This document shows positions 43,751 to 52,156 of a DNA stretch of 64,000 nt, in pieces. This DNA is from Bradyrhizobium monzae. Its GTDB lineage: Bacteria > Pseudomonadota > Alphaproteobacteria > Rhizobiales > Xanthobacteraceae. The position numbers and the translations under genes are program-made. The notes beneath the pieces were generated by a model, which saw only the letters and a program-made list of their open reading frames with translations, did not search any database and was not told the origin of the DNA. Location: contig NZ_JAIRDQ010000001.1 in NCBI RefSeq assembly GCF_021458635.1, positions 992,001-1,056,000 of the forward strand, given 5' to 3'. Within the stretch, counting starts at the first letter, position 1. Each line of letters begins with the position of its first letter.

Positions 43751-44750
43751 TGCCCCTTCTGCGCTCGATATCGCCATCATCGGCGCGGCTCATCCGCACG
43801 TCGAATACGTGCTCTCGGAGGTCGCAGCCAGGACCGACGTCAGGATCGCGGCGGTCGCCGATCAAGACCCAGCGCGCCTCGCCGAGCTGGAACGACGCAC
43901 GCAGGCTGTCGGCTATGCCGACCCGATCGCGTTGTTGGAAGCGCACAAGGTTCAGGCCGCGGCTGTTTTCACCGAGTTCGGTCTCAGAGCTCCGATCGTG
44001 GCCGAACTGCTGCACCGGAATATTTTTGCGATCGTCGACAAGCCGATGGCGGTGACGCTTCCGCAGCTCAGCCTGATTGAGGACGCCCTTGCCGGGCGCG
44101 ACCTGTTGACGCTTCTGCTGGAGAAGCGCTTTTACCCGGTCACGCTCGCGCTCCGCGCGGTTCTCGAAAGCGGCGAGTTGGGAGACATCGTATCGATCAG
44201 CTCGACCGGGCCGCACAAGCTCGTGCCAAGTCGTCGTCCGGCATGGATGTTCGAGCCGTCCACCTATGGCGGCATTCTCGCCGATCTGACGGTCCACGAC
44301 ATCGATCTGGCACTTTGGCTGACGGGGCACACCAGCGGCACGATCAGCGGCTGGGTCACGCCGACGCCTGCTGCCGGCACGACGAGCTTCCCCGCTCTGG
44401 GACGCGCCATTCTCGCCTGCGACAACGGCCCGCAATTTTCAATCGAAGTGGACTGGATTCAGCCGGAAGCCTCTCCTCGCCACGGCGACTATGCCATGCG
44501 TATCTCGGGGACGCGCGGGCGCGCGGACGTGCTGTTCGCCGAGAACCGGCTTCTCGTGGAAACCGCAACACGAGCGAGACGTGAGGTCGACCTCCCTCCG
44601 GGTGGCTCGCCTGCCGGCTTCGTCTTCGATCATCTCGCCTGCGGCGAAGCCCTGCAAATCTCGGCAAAGGACGCCCTGCGCGCCACGCGCATCGCGATCC
44701 TTGCCGAGGAAAGTGCGAAGCAAGGCGGCAAACCGATACGTTGGTGTTAA
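43740..44750 (+). CDS. Gfo/Idh/MocA oxidoreductase B
   Basis: This 336-residue protein of the same superfamily starts within the preceding gene (11-base overlap). The N-terminal IAIIGAAHPHVEYVLSEV replaces the usual GxGxxG with GAAHPH, a His-containing variant. The catalytic segment is AIVDKPMAVTL and the substrate-domain block is GGILADLTVHDIDLALWL. The altered dinucleotide loop suggests it is not an ordinary NAD(P) dehydrogenase. Its pairing with oxidoreductase A points to two consecutive steps. Confidence 0.88.
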   Translation: MPGNAPSALDIAIIGAAHPHVEYVLSEVAARTDVRIAAVADQDPARLAELERRTQAVGYADPIALLEAHKVQAAAVFTEFGLRAPIVAELLHRNIFAIVDKPMAVTLPQLSLIEDALAGRDLLTLLLEKRFYPVTLALRAVLESGELGDIVSISSTGPHKLVPSRRPAWMFEPSTYGGILADLTVHDIDLALWLTGHTSGTISGWVTPTPAAGTTSFPALGRAILACDNGPQFSIEVDWIQPEASPRHGDYAMRISGTRGRADVLFAENRLLVETATRARREVDLPPGGSPAGFVFDHLACGEALQISAKDALRATRIAILAEESAKQGGKPIRWC

Positions 44751-44786
44751 CGGGCAAAACCAGAGCTGCCGCTCCGATGCTCTAAC

Positions 44787-45836
44787 TTACGGCAGATTGT
44801 CCCGCAGAAAAATGTCGATGCGGATGCGCTCCTGGTCCGGGCTGATCGGCTCGCCGGAACAATGCGCCAGCAGGACGCGCGCCGCTGACCGCGCCTCATG
44901 GCCGGGGTCCTGGTTGATGATGGCATCGAGCGTGCCGCGGACCAGGAAACGTCGCGTGTACTGGGTCAGCTCATGGGTGATCCAGACCACCTCGCGCGCG
45001 CGGCCGGATGCCTCGAGCGCATCGGCGATGCCACGGTTTCCGGCGCCGCAGCAATAGATGCCGCGGAGATCGGCATGGCGCGCGAGCAGCGCGGTAGTGA
45101 GCTCCCGCGTGCGCTCGCTGTCGTCGCGGCCCTCGATGACAGGTAGGGCACGCAGGTTTGGATATTCGCTGGACAGGATCTGGTGGAAGCCGAACTGGCG
45201 CTCGGTATGATCGCGCAGCGACAACGATCCCGCGATCACGGCGACTGTCCCCTCGCGCCCGGCAAGGAAGCGCCCCATCAGCGTCGATGCCGTCCGTCCC
45301 GCGGCCGGGTTGTCGATACCGACATAATGCAGGCGGCGCGAACTCGGCGCGTCCGACACGAGGGTCACCACGGTGACCCCGCGCGCGGTAAGCTCATCGA
45401 TCGCGGCGCGCACCCTGGGATGGTCGAGCGCGATGACGGCGACGCCCTGATAGGCCGGCGACAGATTTTCCAGCGCGCCGGCCAGCACATCCGGATCGAA
45501 CACGTCGACATGGAGGATATCGATGAAGCCGCGCTGGCCGGCGAGCCAGTCCGCGGTGCGCTGGACCTGCTCGGTCAGGTTGGTCATGAAGCTGTTGCTG
45601 CCGGACGGCAGCACGAAGGCGAAGCGAAAACTTTGTCCGCGTGCGAGCCGTGCGGCCGCCACGTCGGCGCGGTAACCGAGCTTGGCAACCGCCGCCTCGA
45701 CACGCGCGACGGTCTTGGCGCGCACGCCCTCGCGCCGGTTGACGACGCGATCGACAGTGGCGAGCGAAACGCCTGCCGCACGCGCGACGTCCTCCAACGT
45801 GGCGCGAACGGCCGGCTGCGTCGCGCCAGCTGTCAT
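44787..45836 (-). CDS. LacI-family regulator of the ThuA-type sugar operon
   Basis: This 349-residue regulator has an HTH at about residues 13-40 (ATLEDVARAAGVSLATVDRVVNRREGVRAKT) and a Peripla_BP_4-like sensor domain (FAFVLPSGSNSFMTNLTEQV). Its ATG overlaps the thuA-like stop codon. It is the last gene of a minus-strand sugar operon and converges on the nag operon. The sensor type suggests a sugar effector. Confidence 0.9.
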   Translation of the reverse strand: MTAGATQPAVRATLEDVARAAGVSLATVDRVVNRREGVRAKTVARVEAAVAKLGYRADVAAARLARGQSFRFAFVLPSGSNSFMTNLTEQVQRTADWLAGQRGFIDILHVDVFDPDVLAGALENLSPAYQGVAVIALDHPRVRAAIDELTARGVTVVTLVSDAPSSRRLHYVGIDNPAAGRTASTLMGRFLAGREGTVAVIAGSLSLRDHTERQFGFHQILSSEYPNLRALPVIEGRDDSERTRELTTALLARHADLRGIYCCGAGNRGIADALEASGRAREVVWITHELTQYTRRFLVRGTLDAIINQDPGHEARSAARVLLAHCSGEPISPDQERIRIDIFLRDNLP

Positions 45837-46477
45837 TCGCGCGCTGCCCACAGCATGCCGCGGGTCATCAACGTCCGGATCTCCGGGACGTCGAGTTCGT
45901 AGGCACGGTGGCCGAGCGAGGAATAGAACACCCTGCCCGCGCCGTATCGCTTCTTCCAGACCACCGGCATCACCACGCCATCGATCCAGGATGCGTGCTC
46001 GCCGGTAAAAGTCGTCGTCGCCAACACCTCGTTGGCGGGGTCGACATGCATGTAATACTGCTCGGAACGATGCTCGAAACTCTTCAGGCCCTTCATGATG
46101 GGATCATCCGGCTTCGTCAAGTCGACCTTGTAGTCGATGATGTTGCCGGGATGGGCGACCCACTGCCCGCCGCACAGGAACTGGTAGTCGACCGACTCGC
46201 GGAACGCATCGCACATGCCGCCATGATGGCCGGCAAGCCCGACGCCGCTACGCACCGCCGCGCAGAGATTGAGCGCGTCCGCCTTCTCGATCTTCGACAT
46301 GGTGTAGATCGGGATGATCAACGAGAGATCATGGATCGCCGGATCCCCGAATGCCTCCGTCGTGGTTTCGATCCGGACCTCGAAGCCTTCCGCCTTCAGC
46401 CAGCCGCGGATCATCGAGGCACAGAGATCGGGGTCGTGTCCCGGCCAGCCGCCCCATACAATCATTGCCCTGCGCAT
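45833..46477 (-). CDS. ThuA-domain protein
   Basis: This 214-residue cytosolic protein has the ThuA glutamine-amidotransferase-like fold: IVWGGWPGHDPDLCASM, GVGLAGHHGGMCDAF, GGQWVAHPGN and GRVFYSSLGHRAYE. ThuA and ThuB act together in trehalose-type disaccharide use in Rhizobium and Agrobacterium, where 3-keto sugars are intermediates. ATG 46477 has a GAGGG site. It follows the Gfo/Idh gene by 10 bases. Confidence 0.87.
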   Translation of the reverse strand: MRRAMIVWGGWPGHDPDLCASMIRGWLKAEGFEVRIETTTEAFGDPAIHDLSLIIPIYTMSKIEKADALNLCAAVRSGVGLAGHHGGMCDAFRESVDYQFLCGGQWVAHPGNIIDYKVDLTKPDDPIMKGLKSFEHRSEQYYMHVDPANEVLATTTFTGEHASWIDGVVMPVVWKKRYGAGRVFYSSLGHRAYELDVPEIRTLMTRGMLWAARE

Positions 46478-46487
46478 GTTTCTGCCC

Positions 46488-47585
46488 TCAGTCGATCTGT
46501 CCGGTTTCACGTCCGGCCGGCAGCATCGCCGGCCGCTCGACGCGGTTCTCGATCTTGACGCGCCGCCCGTCGTCGGCGGAGGTCTGGAACGCCTCCATCA
46601 CCTCCAGCACGTGGAAGGCGAGCGCACCGCTGGCACGATGCGGCCGGTTGTTCAGGATGGCGGAAGCCATGTCGGCGACACCGATGGAACGGAACTCACC
46701 TTCGACGTGACCATGCGTCAATGGCACCGTCTCCCATTCGCCGCCGGTCTTCGCGACCTGCACCTCGCCGCCGAAGCGGTTCGGGTCCGGCACCAGCATG
46801 CTGCCCTTGTCGCCATAGATCTCGATCGGCGCGTGCCGGTGTTTCGGCACATCGAAGCTCATCGCGATCGAGACGACCGCCCCGCTCTCGAATTCGAGCG
46901 TACCCGCGACATGGGTCGAAACCTCGACCGGGATCAGGGTGCCGTTCATCGGCTGGCTGGTGACCAGACGCTCGGATTTCGGGCGCGCCGTCGAGCCCAT
47001 CACGCTCGCGACCGGGCCGAGCAACTGCACGAGATCGGTGATGTAGTACGGACCCATGTCGAGCATCGGCCCGCCGCCCCGCAAATAATAGAACCCCGGC
47101 GCCGGATGCCAGCGCTCGTGGCCAGGGCAGCCGAAAAAGGCGCTGCCCGCCACCGGCGTGCCGATGGCGCCGTCGTCGATCAGCTTGCGCGCGGTCTGGT
47201 GGCCACCGCCGAGGAAGGTGTCGGGCGCGCAGCCGACGCGCAGGTTCTTCTGCGCGGCGAGATCCATCACCTTGCGGGCCTCCGCGACGTTGATGCCGAG
47301 CGGCTTCTCGGAGTGAACGTGCTTGCCGGCGTTCAGCACCGCGAGGCTGACATCGGTGTGGGCGAGCGGCACGGTGAGATTGATGACGATCTCGACGTCG
47401 TCACGCTTAAGCAACTGGTCGACCCGCATCGCCGGCAGCCCAAAGGCAGCACCCTGCCGCTCCGCGACATCGCTGCGCATGTCGGCCAATGCCCGCACCT
47501 CCATGACCGGAAAGCGCTGGGCTGCCTTGAGGTAAGCGGTGCTGATCACACCGCAGCCGATGATTCCGACGCCGACTTTTCTCAT
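46488..47585 (-). CDS. Gfo/Idh/MocA oxidoreductase C (ThuB-like position)
   Basis: This 365-residue NAD(P)-dependent oxidoreductase has GVGIIGCGVISTAYLKAA, the catalytic HVHSEKPLGINVAEA and the metal/substrate loop FYYLRGGGPMLDMGPYYITDLVQLLG. It lies beside the ThuA-like gene, as ThuB does in rhizobia, and probably oxidises an imported sugar. The exact substrate is not evident. Confidence 0.9.
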   Translation of the reverse strand: MRKVGVGIIGCGVISTAYLKAAQRFPVMEVRALADMRSDVAERQGAAFGLPAMRVDQLLKRDDVEIVINLTVPLAHTDVSLAVLNAGKHVHSEKPLGINVAEARKVMDLAAQKNLRVGCAPDTFLGGGHQTARKLIDDGAIGTPVAGSAFFGCPGHERWHPAPGFYYLRGGGPMLDMGPYYITDLVQLLGPVASVMGSTARPKSERLVTSQPMNGTLIPVEVSTHVAGTLEFESGAVVSIAMSFDVPKHRHAPIEIYGDKGSMLVPDPNRFGGEVQVAKTGGEWETVPLTHGHVEGEFRSIGVADMASAILNNRPHRASGALAFHVLEVMEAFQTSADDGRRVKIENRVERPAMLPAGRETGQID

Positions 47586-47607
47586 TGTGATCTCCGTGAA
47601 ATTGCGT

Positions 47608-48456
47608 TCATCCCTTGACCGCGCCTGCAGTGAGGCCGGCGACGATGTGCTTCTGTGCCAGCAGGAACAGAATGATCGTCGGCAGGATGGTGAGCGTGAT
47701 GAAGGCGAGGATCAGGTGCCATTCGGACGAATATTCGCCCTGGTAAATCATGATGCCGAGCGGCCAGGGATAGAGCGCATCGGTGTTGAGCATCACTAGC
47801 GGCAGAAGATAGGCATTCCAGCTGTTGACGAAGGTGATGGTGCCGACGGTCGCGAGGATCGGCCGCGACAACGGCAGCGTCACGTAGCGGAAGAACTTGA
47901 TATAACTGCAGCCATCGACCAGCGCCGCTTCGAGCAGTTCATGGGGAATATCCCTGAAGAAGCGCCGCAGCAGCAGCACGCTCATGGCAAGGCTGAACGC
48001 GACCTGCGGCAGCGCAACGCCGAAATAAGTGTCGAGCAGCCCGAGATCGCGCACCTTGATGAACAACGGCAATACCGCGGTCGCTGCCGGAAACAGCAGG
48101 CCGAGCGTCAGGTAGCTCAGCAACATCGATGAGCCGTAAAACTTGACATGAGCGAAGGTGAACGCCGCCATCGAGGCTGTGATCAGGGTCAATGTCACCG
48201 TGAGCGTCGAGATGATCAGCGAGTTGCGCAAGAGCTGCCAGTAACGCCCGGAGAACAGGATGTCGGCGTAATTCTGCCATTCCCAATGCGTGGGCCACCC
48301 GAACGGATTGACGCGCAATTCGCCGAGCGATTTGAAGCCGCCAAGCAAAGTCGCGAGCAAGGGCACCAGCACGAAGATGGCAACGACGGCGAGGAACGCC
48401 GCCTTGAACAGCACGACGGGATCGAACGGCGCGCGGGTGGTCTCGGCACTACTCAT
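47608..48456 (-). CDS. CUT1 sugar ABC permease (MalG-like), second importer
   Basis: This 282-residue permease has six helices, the EAA loop LLEAALVDGCSYIKFFRYVTLPLSRP and the C-terminus KHIVAGLTAGAVKG. It overlaps the upstream permease by eight bases. No ATPase is encoded in this operon either. Confidence 0.93.
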   Translation of the reverse strand: MSSAETTRAPFDPVVLFKAAFLAVVAIFVLVPLLATLLGGFKSLGELRVNPFGWPTHWEWQNYADILFSGRYWQLLRNSLIISTLTVTLTLITASMAAFTFAHVKFYGSSMLLSYLTLGLLFPAATAVLPLFIKVRDLGLLDTYFGVALPQVAFSLAMSVLLLRRFFRDIPHELLEAALVDGCSYIKFFRYVTLPLSRPILATVGTITFVNSWNAYLLPLVMLNTDALYPWPLGIMIYQGEYSSEWHLILAFITLTILPTIILFLLAQKHIVAGLTAGAVKG

Positions 48457-49390
48457 CGCGCATGAACCATCGCTTGTAGGTGAAGGCGAAGGTCACGCAG
48501 ATCACGAACAGGATGACGCCGATGGCGCTGCCGTAACCGACCCGCATGCGCGAGATGCCGTTGTTGTAGAGGAAGCTCACCATCGTGTTGGAGGAATCCG
48601 CAGGCCCCCCGCGCGTCAGCGGCATGACGAGGTCGAACAGCTGCAGCGAGCCGACGATGGCGAAGAACACCGAGAGCCGGATCGTCGGATAGAGCAAGGG
48701 AATGACGACGTGGCGCAAGGCTTGCGAGCGCGTTGCGCCGTCGATCCGCGCCGCCTCGACCAGGCTCTTGTCGAGGCTCTGGAGCGCCGCAATGAACAGC
48801 ATCATGTGGAAGCCAAAGTACTTCCAGACGATCACGATCAGCACTGCCAGCATCGCCGTGTCGGTCGAGGCCAGCAGATGCGGCGGCTCGGCGCCGAAGG
48901 TGCGCCAGATCGAGGCGACGAGGCCATAGTCGCCGTCATAGACGAAGGAGAAGATCAACCCGGTCGCGATCTCCGCCAGGATATAGGGCATGAAGAACAG
49001 CATGCGCAGCGCGACCGCCCCGCGAAAGCGCTCGGCGAGCATCAGAGCCAGCGTGAGCGCTAGCGGCAACTGGACCGCGAGCGAGACCGCGATAATCAGC
49101 CCGTTGTTGCGCAACGCGAGCCAGAACGCACGTGTCTCCAGCACGAAACGGTAGTTGTCGAAACCGATCCAGTTGGTCGGCCGGCCGAAACCGTTCCAGT
49201 TGAAGCCCGAGTACCAGGCGGCTTCGCCGATCGGCAGCACCACGAACAACGTGAACAGCAGGAGTGCCGGCGGCAGGAACAGGATCAGGACGGTGAAGCG
49301 GCCGTCCCAGCTCGGGCCGCGGACTGCGACCTGCGCGGTCGTCTCGCCCGCAACACCCATCGGCGACGCAATCGCGATCCGCCGCGCCAC
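48449..49390 (-). CDS. CUT1 sugar ABC permease (MalF-like), second importer
   Basis: This is a 313-residue permease with six helices, WIGFDNYRFVLETRAFW and the EAA loop LVEAARIDGATRSQALRHVVIPLLYP. The start is uncertain: GTG 49390 is used because it lies just past the binding-protein stop, but GTG 49411 (overlapping) or ATG 49360 are possible. No good ribosome site distinguishes them. Confidence 0.9.
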   Translation of the reverse strand: MARRIAIASPMGVAGETTAQVAVRGPSWDGRFTVLILFLPPALLLFTLFVVLPIGEAAWYSGFNWNGFGRPTNWIGFDNYRFVLETRAFWLALRNNGLIIAVSLAVQLPLALTLALMLAERFRGAVALRMLFFMPYILAEIATGLIFSFVYDGDYGLVASIWRTFGAEPPHLLASTDTAMLAVLIVIVWKYFGFHMMLFIAALQSLDKSLVEAARIDGATRSQALRHVVIPLLYPTIRLSVFFAIVGSLQLFDLVMPLTRGGPADSSNTMVSFLYNNGISRMRVGYGSAIGVILFVICVTFAFTYKRWFMRDE

Positions 49391-49392
49391 CG

Positions 49393-50652
49393 TCAATTGC
49401 CCTGCTTCCACGCCGCATCGATCGCTTTCGCGGCGTCCTGCGGGCTCATGCTGCCACCGGCGATCTCCGCGGCGACGTCGTTGACGACGCGGCCGACCGA
49501 CGGGCCGAGGCTTTGGTCATAGAAATTCTGGTGGTAGTTCGACTTCGCGAGATTGGCCGCGATCACCTTCATGAAGGAATTGTTGAGGCCGGCGTCCGCG
49601 CCCTGCACCACGGGGATGATGTAGTTGCCCGCGGCAAGTCGCGTCTGCACGTCCTTGGAGATGAAGTACTTCAGGAAATCGACCGCTTCCTTTGGCGAGC
49701 CTTTGGTGACCAGCCACCCGGTGATGCCGCCGAGCGTATCCGTCGGCGCGCCCTTGCCGCCGGCAACGACGGGAAAATCGAACCAGCAGATCTTGTCTTC
49801 GCTCAATCCGACCTTGTCGGCGGCGAGTGCGCGCTGCAAATTATAGACTGTGGAGATCGCGAGCGTCATCGCGGCCTTGCCGTCGCCGAAATAGCCGACG
49901 GCCTGCGGGTTCTTGAAACCGAGGAAGCCGTTCTGGAAAGGCTGGAGATCGACGAGCTGCTTGAACAGCTCGCCGGACTTCCGGAAGGTCTCGCCGGCAA
50001 AGCCACCATTCTCGCCGCGCAATGCAGCGTCGAACGCTGCCTTGCCACCGACCCGCACCGCAAGGTGGGTCCAGTAGAAGTGCAGCGGCCATTTGTCGGC
50101 GCCGCCGACCACGATCGGCGTCACGCCCGCGGCCTTGAGCGTCTTCACCGCGGCGAGAAGATCGTCCCAGGTCTTGATCGCGGCGGGATCGACCTTCGCC
50201 TTGGCCATCAGTTCCTTGTTGCAGAGGAATCCGACCTGCGACAGCGCGACGGGCAAGCCATAGACGCGGCCGTTGCGTGTGAATGCAGCGAGCGCAGCCG
50301 GCGTCAGGCTGTCGCTATAGCCCTTCACTTGGTCGGTGATGTCGTCGAGCACGCCGGCTTCGATCTGCGTCTTCAGGACGCCGCCGGCCCAGCTATAGAT
50401 GATGTTCGGCCGGTCCTTGGATTGCAGGATGGTCGGCAGCTTGGCCTTGTAGGCCTCGTTCTCGAGGAACTGCATCTCGACCTTGACGCCGGGATGCGAC
50501 GCCTCATAGCTGCGTGCAACCTCCTCCCAGATCTTCACCTGAGCCGGGTTGACCTCGATGTGGAGCCATTTCACCGTGGTGTCGGCTGCGGCGACATTGG
50601 CGCCAAGCAGGCATGCGGCAGCGGCGAGTCCCAGCTTCCGGAGCAGTCTCAT
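49393..50652 (-). CDS. CUT1 sugar-binding protein, second importer
   Basis: This 419-residue family-1 binding protein has a signal peptide (residues 1-23, ending NVAAAD). Its mature part starts TTVKWLHIEVNPAQVKIWEEV, and RVYGLPVALSQVGFLCNKELMAKA is the conserved core. ATG 50652 fits GGGAGG five bases upstream better than the adjacent GTG. First gene of the minus-strand operon: binding protein, two permeases, Gfo/Idh C, ThuA-like, LacI. A disaccharide or glycoside is the likely ligand, by inference. Confidence 0.92.
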   Translation of the reverse strand: MRLLRKLGLAAAACLLGANVAAADTTVKWLHIEVNPAQVKIWEEVARSYEASHPGVKVEMQFLENEAYKAKLPTILQSKDRPNIIYSWAGGVLKTQIEAGVLDDITDQVKGYSDSLTPAALAAFTRNGRVYGLPVALSQVGFLCNKELMAKAKVDPAAIKTWDDLLAAVKTLKAAGVTPIVVGGADKWPLHFYWTHLAVRVGGKAAFDAALRGENGGFAGETFRKSGELFKQLVDLQPFQNGFLGFKNPQAVGYFGDGKAAMTLAISTVYNLQRALAADKVGLSEDKICWFDFPVVAGGKGAPTDTLGGITGWLVTKGSPKEAVDFLKYFISKDVQTRLAAGNYIIPVVQGADAGLNNSFMKVIAANLAKSNYHQNFYDQSLGPSVGRVVNDVAAEIAGGSMSPQDAAKAIDAAWKQGN

Positions 50653-50702
50653 CACATCCTCCCAGGCTATTATTCTTTGGCCGCAATCCTGCCTTCAATT
50701 TT

Positions 50703-50739
50703 TGAGGTACGCAACTTAAAATCTGACCTATGCACCTCA
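50703..50739. promoter_or_regulatory. Possible operator half-sites between binding-protein and SDR genes
   Basis: TGAGGT (50703-50708) and its inverse ACCTCA (50734-50739) are 31 bases apart centre to centre, about three helical turns, in the 162-base divergent region. They might bind the LacI regulator of this operon, but they do not form a standard contiguous LacI palindrome. Confidence 0.3.
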
Positions 50740-50814
50740 CGCAAGGAATGGCTAAGGTCCGGAAAAGAGTCGGGGCGGCCTGTCGCGTCGTCCGCAACAA
50801 ACCCGGAGGTGCCC

Positions 50815-51573
50815 ATGGCTGCCATCTATTCCGACCTCGCTGGCAAGGTCGTGCTCGTCACCGGAGGTGCGGCGGGAATTGGCGCTGCGATCGTGCGGCG
50901 CTTCGCGGAGCAGAAATCCAAAGTCGTGTTCTTCGACATCAAGGTCGACGAAGGCCAACGGCTGGCGCGCGAGCTGTCCGGTCAGGGACTGGCTGCGCAT
51001 TTCCAGCACGTCGACCTGACCGACATCCCCGCGCTGCGCGCCGGTGTGGTGAAGGCACGCGAGACGCACGGCCCGATCAACATCCTGATCAACAACGCCG
51101 CGCACGACGAACGGCACAAGACCGAGGAGATGACGCCGGAATATTGGGACGACCGCGTCGCAGTGAATCTGAAGCACCAGTTCTTTGCGTCGCAAGCCGT
51201 GCTGCCGGACATGAAGGCCGCGAATGCCGGTGCCATCATCAATTTCGGCTCGGTATCTTGGATTGCAGGGCAAGGCGGCATGGCGGCCTACACCGCCAGC
51301 AAATCAGGCGTGATCGGCCTGACGCGCTCGCTGGCGCGCGACTACGGTCCCTACAACATCCGCGTCAACGCAATCGCGCCGGGCTGGATCATGACCGAGC
51401 GCCAGCTCGAGAAATGGATGACGCCGGCGGGCGAGGCCGAACTTCAGCAGCGACAGTGCCTGAAGCGCAGGCTGGTGCCGGACGAGGTCGCGAAATTCAC
51501 CGTCTTCCTTACCTCCGACGAGGCCTCCGCCTGCACTTCTCAGCACTACATCGTCGATGGTGGCTGGGTGTGA
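50815..51573 (+). CDS. Short-chain dehydrogenase/reductase (SDR)
   Basis: This 252-residue classical SDR has the NAD-binding motif TGGAAGIG, NNAA, the catalytic Ser in FGSVSWIAG and YTASK, and the C-terminal YIVDGGWV. ATG 50815 follows CGGAGGT; a far longer frame running in from upstream is a shadow of the binding-protein gene. It is divergent from the second sugar importer and likely oxidises a sugar or sugar acid in the same pathway. Confidence 0.92.
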   Translation: MAAIYSDLAGKVVLVTGGAAGIGAAIVRRFAEQKSKVVFFDIKVDEGQRLARELSGQGLAAHFQHVDLTDIPALRAGVVKARETHGPINILINNAAHDERHKTEEMTPEYWDDRVAVNLKHQFFASQAVLPDMKAANAGAIINFGSVSWIAGQGGMAAYTASKSGVIGLTRSLARDYGPYNIRVNAIAPGWIMTERQLEKWMTPAGEAELQQRQCLKRRLVPDEVAKFTVFLTSDEASACTSQHYIVDGGWV

Positions 51574-51627
51574 TGCTTTGGGGATGGCGGGCGCACCGGC
51601 TTCAGGCCGGGACGCGTCGATGACGTG

Positions 51628-51683
51628 TTGACTTGTCGGCGGATTCAACAGCTATTCCGACAAACGTCTCGACGTCCCGACAA
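51628..51683 (+). promoter_or_regulatory. Promoter region of the RidA-family gene with CCGACAA heptamers
   Basis: TTGACT (51628-51633) and GCTATT (51651-51656) are spaced 17 bases. Three copies of one heptamer flank them: TTGTCGG at 51633-51639 (inverted) and CCGACAA at 51657-51663 and 51677-51683. This may be a regulator site or chance. Confidence 0.45.
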
Positions 51684-51700
51684 CGTCAAAAGGTGGCACC

Positions 51701-52060
51701 ATGATCAAGCGCGTCCTGCCGTATGAAGGATTGCTCCACGAAGTTGTCGAGCACAACGGCGTGCTCTACATCGGCGGAATTGTTCCCGAGGACACAAGCC
51801 TGGATATGGCCGGCCAGGCAAACGATGTACTCGGCCAGTTGTCGCGCTTGCTGGAAACCCTGGGATCCGATCGGTCCCATGTCCTGCAAGTGACGATCTT
51901 CATTACCAAGCTCAGCGAGAAGGCCGCATTCAATACGGCCTGGAAAGCATGCTTCGCGGAAACTTCGCTACCGGCGCGCGCGGTCATCGGCGTCGCCGAC
52001 CTCGGTCCTGGCGTCAAGCTCGAGATGACGGCCATTGCGGCTCGTCGAGCCTCGAGTTGA
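51701..52060 (+). CDS. RidA-family protein
   Basis: This 119-residue protein belongs to the Rid (YjgF/YER057c/UK114) family. The catalytic Arg is R93 in LPARAVIGVADLG and the conserved Glu is E108 in KLEMTAIA, so imine/enamine deaminase activity is likely. The sequence is closer to the Rid subfamilies than to archetypal RidA at the N-terminus (LPYEGLLHEVVEHNGVLYIGG). It has an AAGGTGG ribosome site and its own promoter region, and it converges on the response-regulator genes. Confidence 0.88.
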   Translation: MIKRVLPYEGLLHEVVEHNGVLYIGGIVPEDTSLDMAGQANDVLGQLSRLLETLGSDRSHVLQVTIFITKLSEKAAFNTAWKACFAETSLPARAVIGVADLGPGVKLEMTAIAARRASS

Positions 52061-52156
52061 GGGCACCCATCTGATCCGAGACGAACCAACAGCGCGCCGC
52101 TGATCGACACGGCACGCAACGCGAAGCCCAGGCCGGCCGTTCGGCCATCGCCCGGC

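Noticed and set aside
49513..50814. Plus-strand frame running into the SDR gene and lengthening it to 686 codons
   Set aside because: The extra part is antisense to the sugar-binding protein gene; the SDR has its own ATG and CGGAGGT site at 50804-50815.
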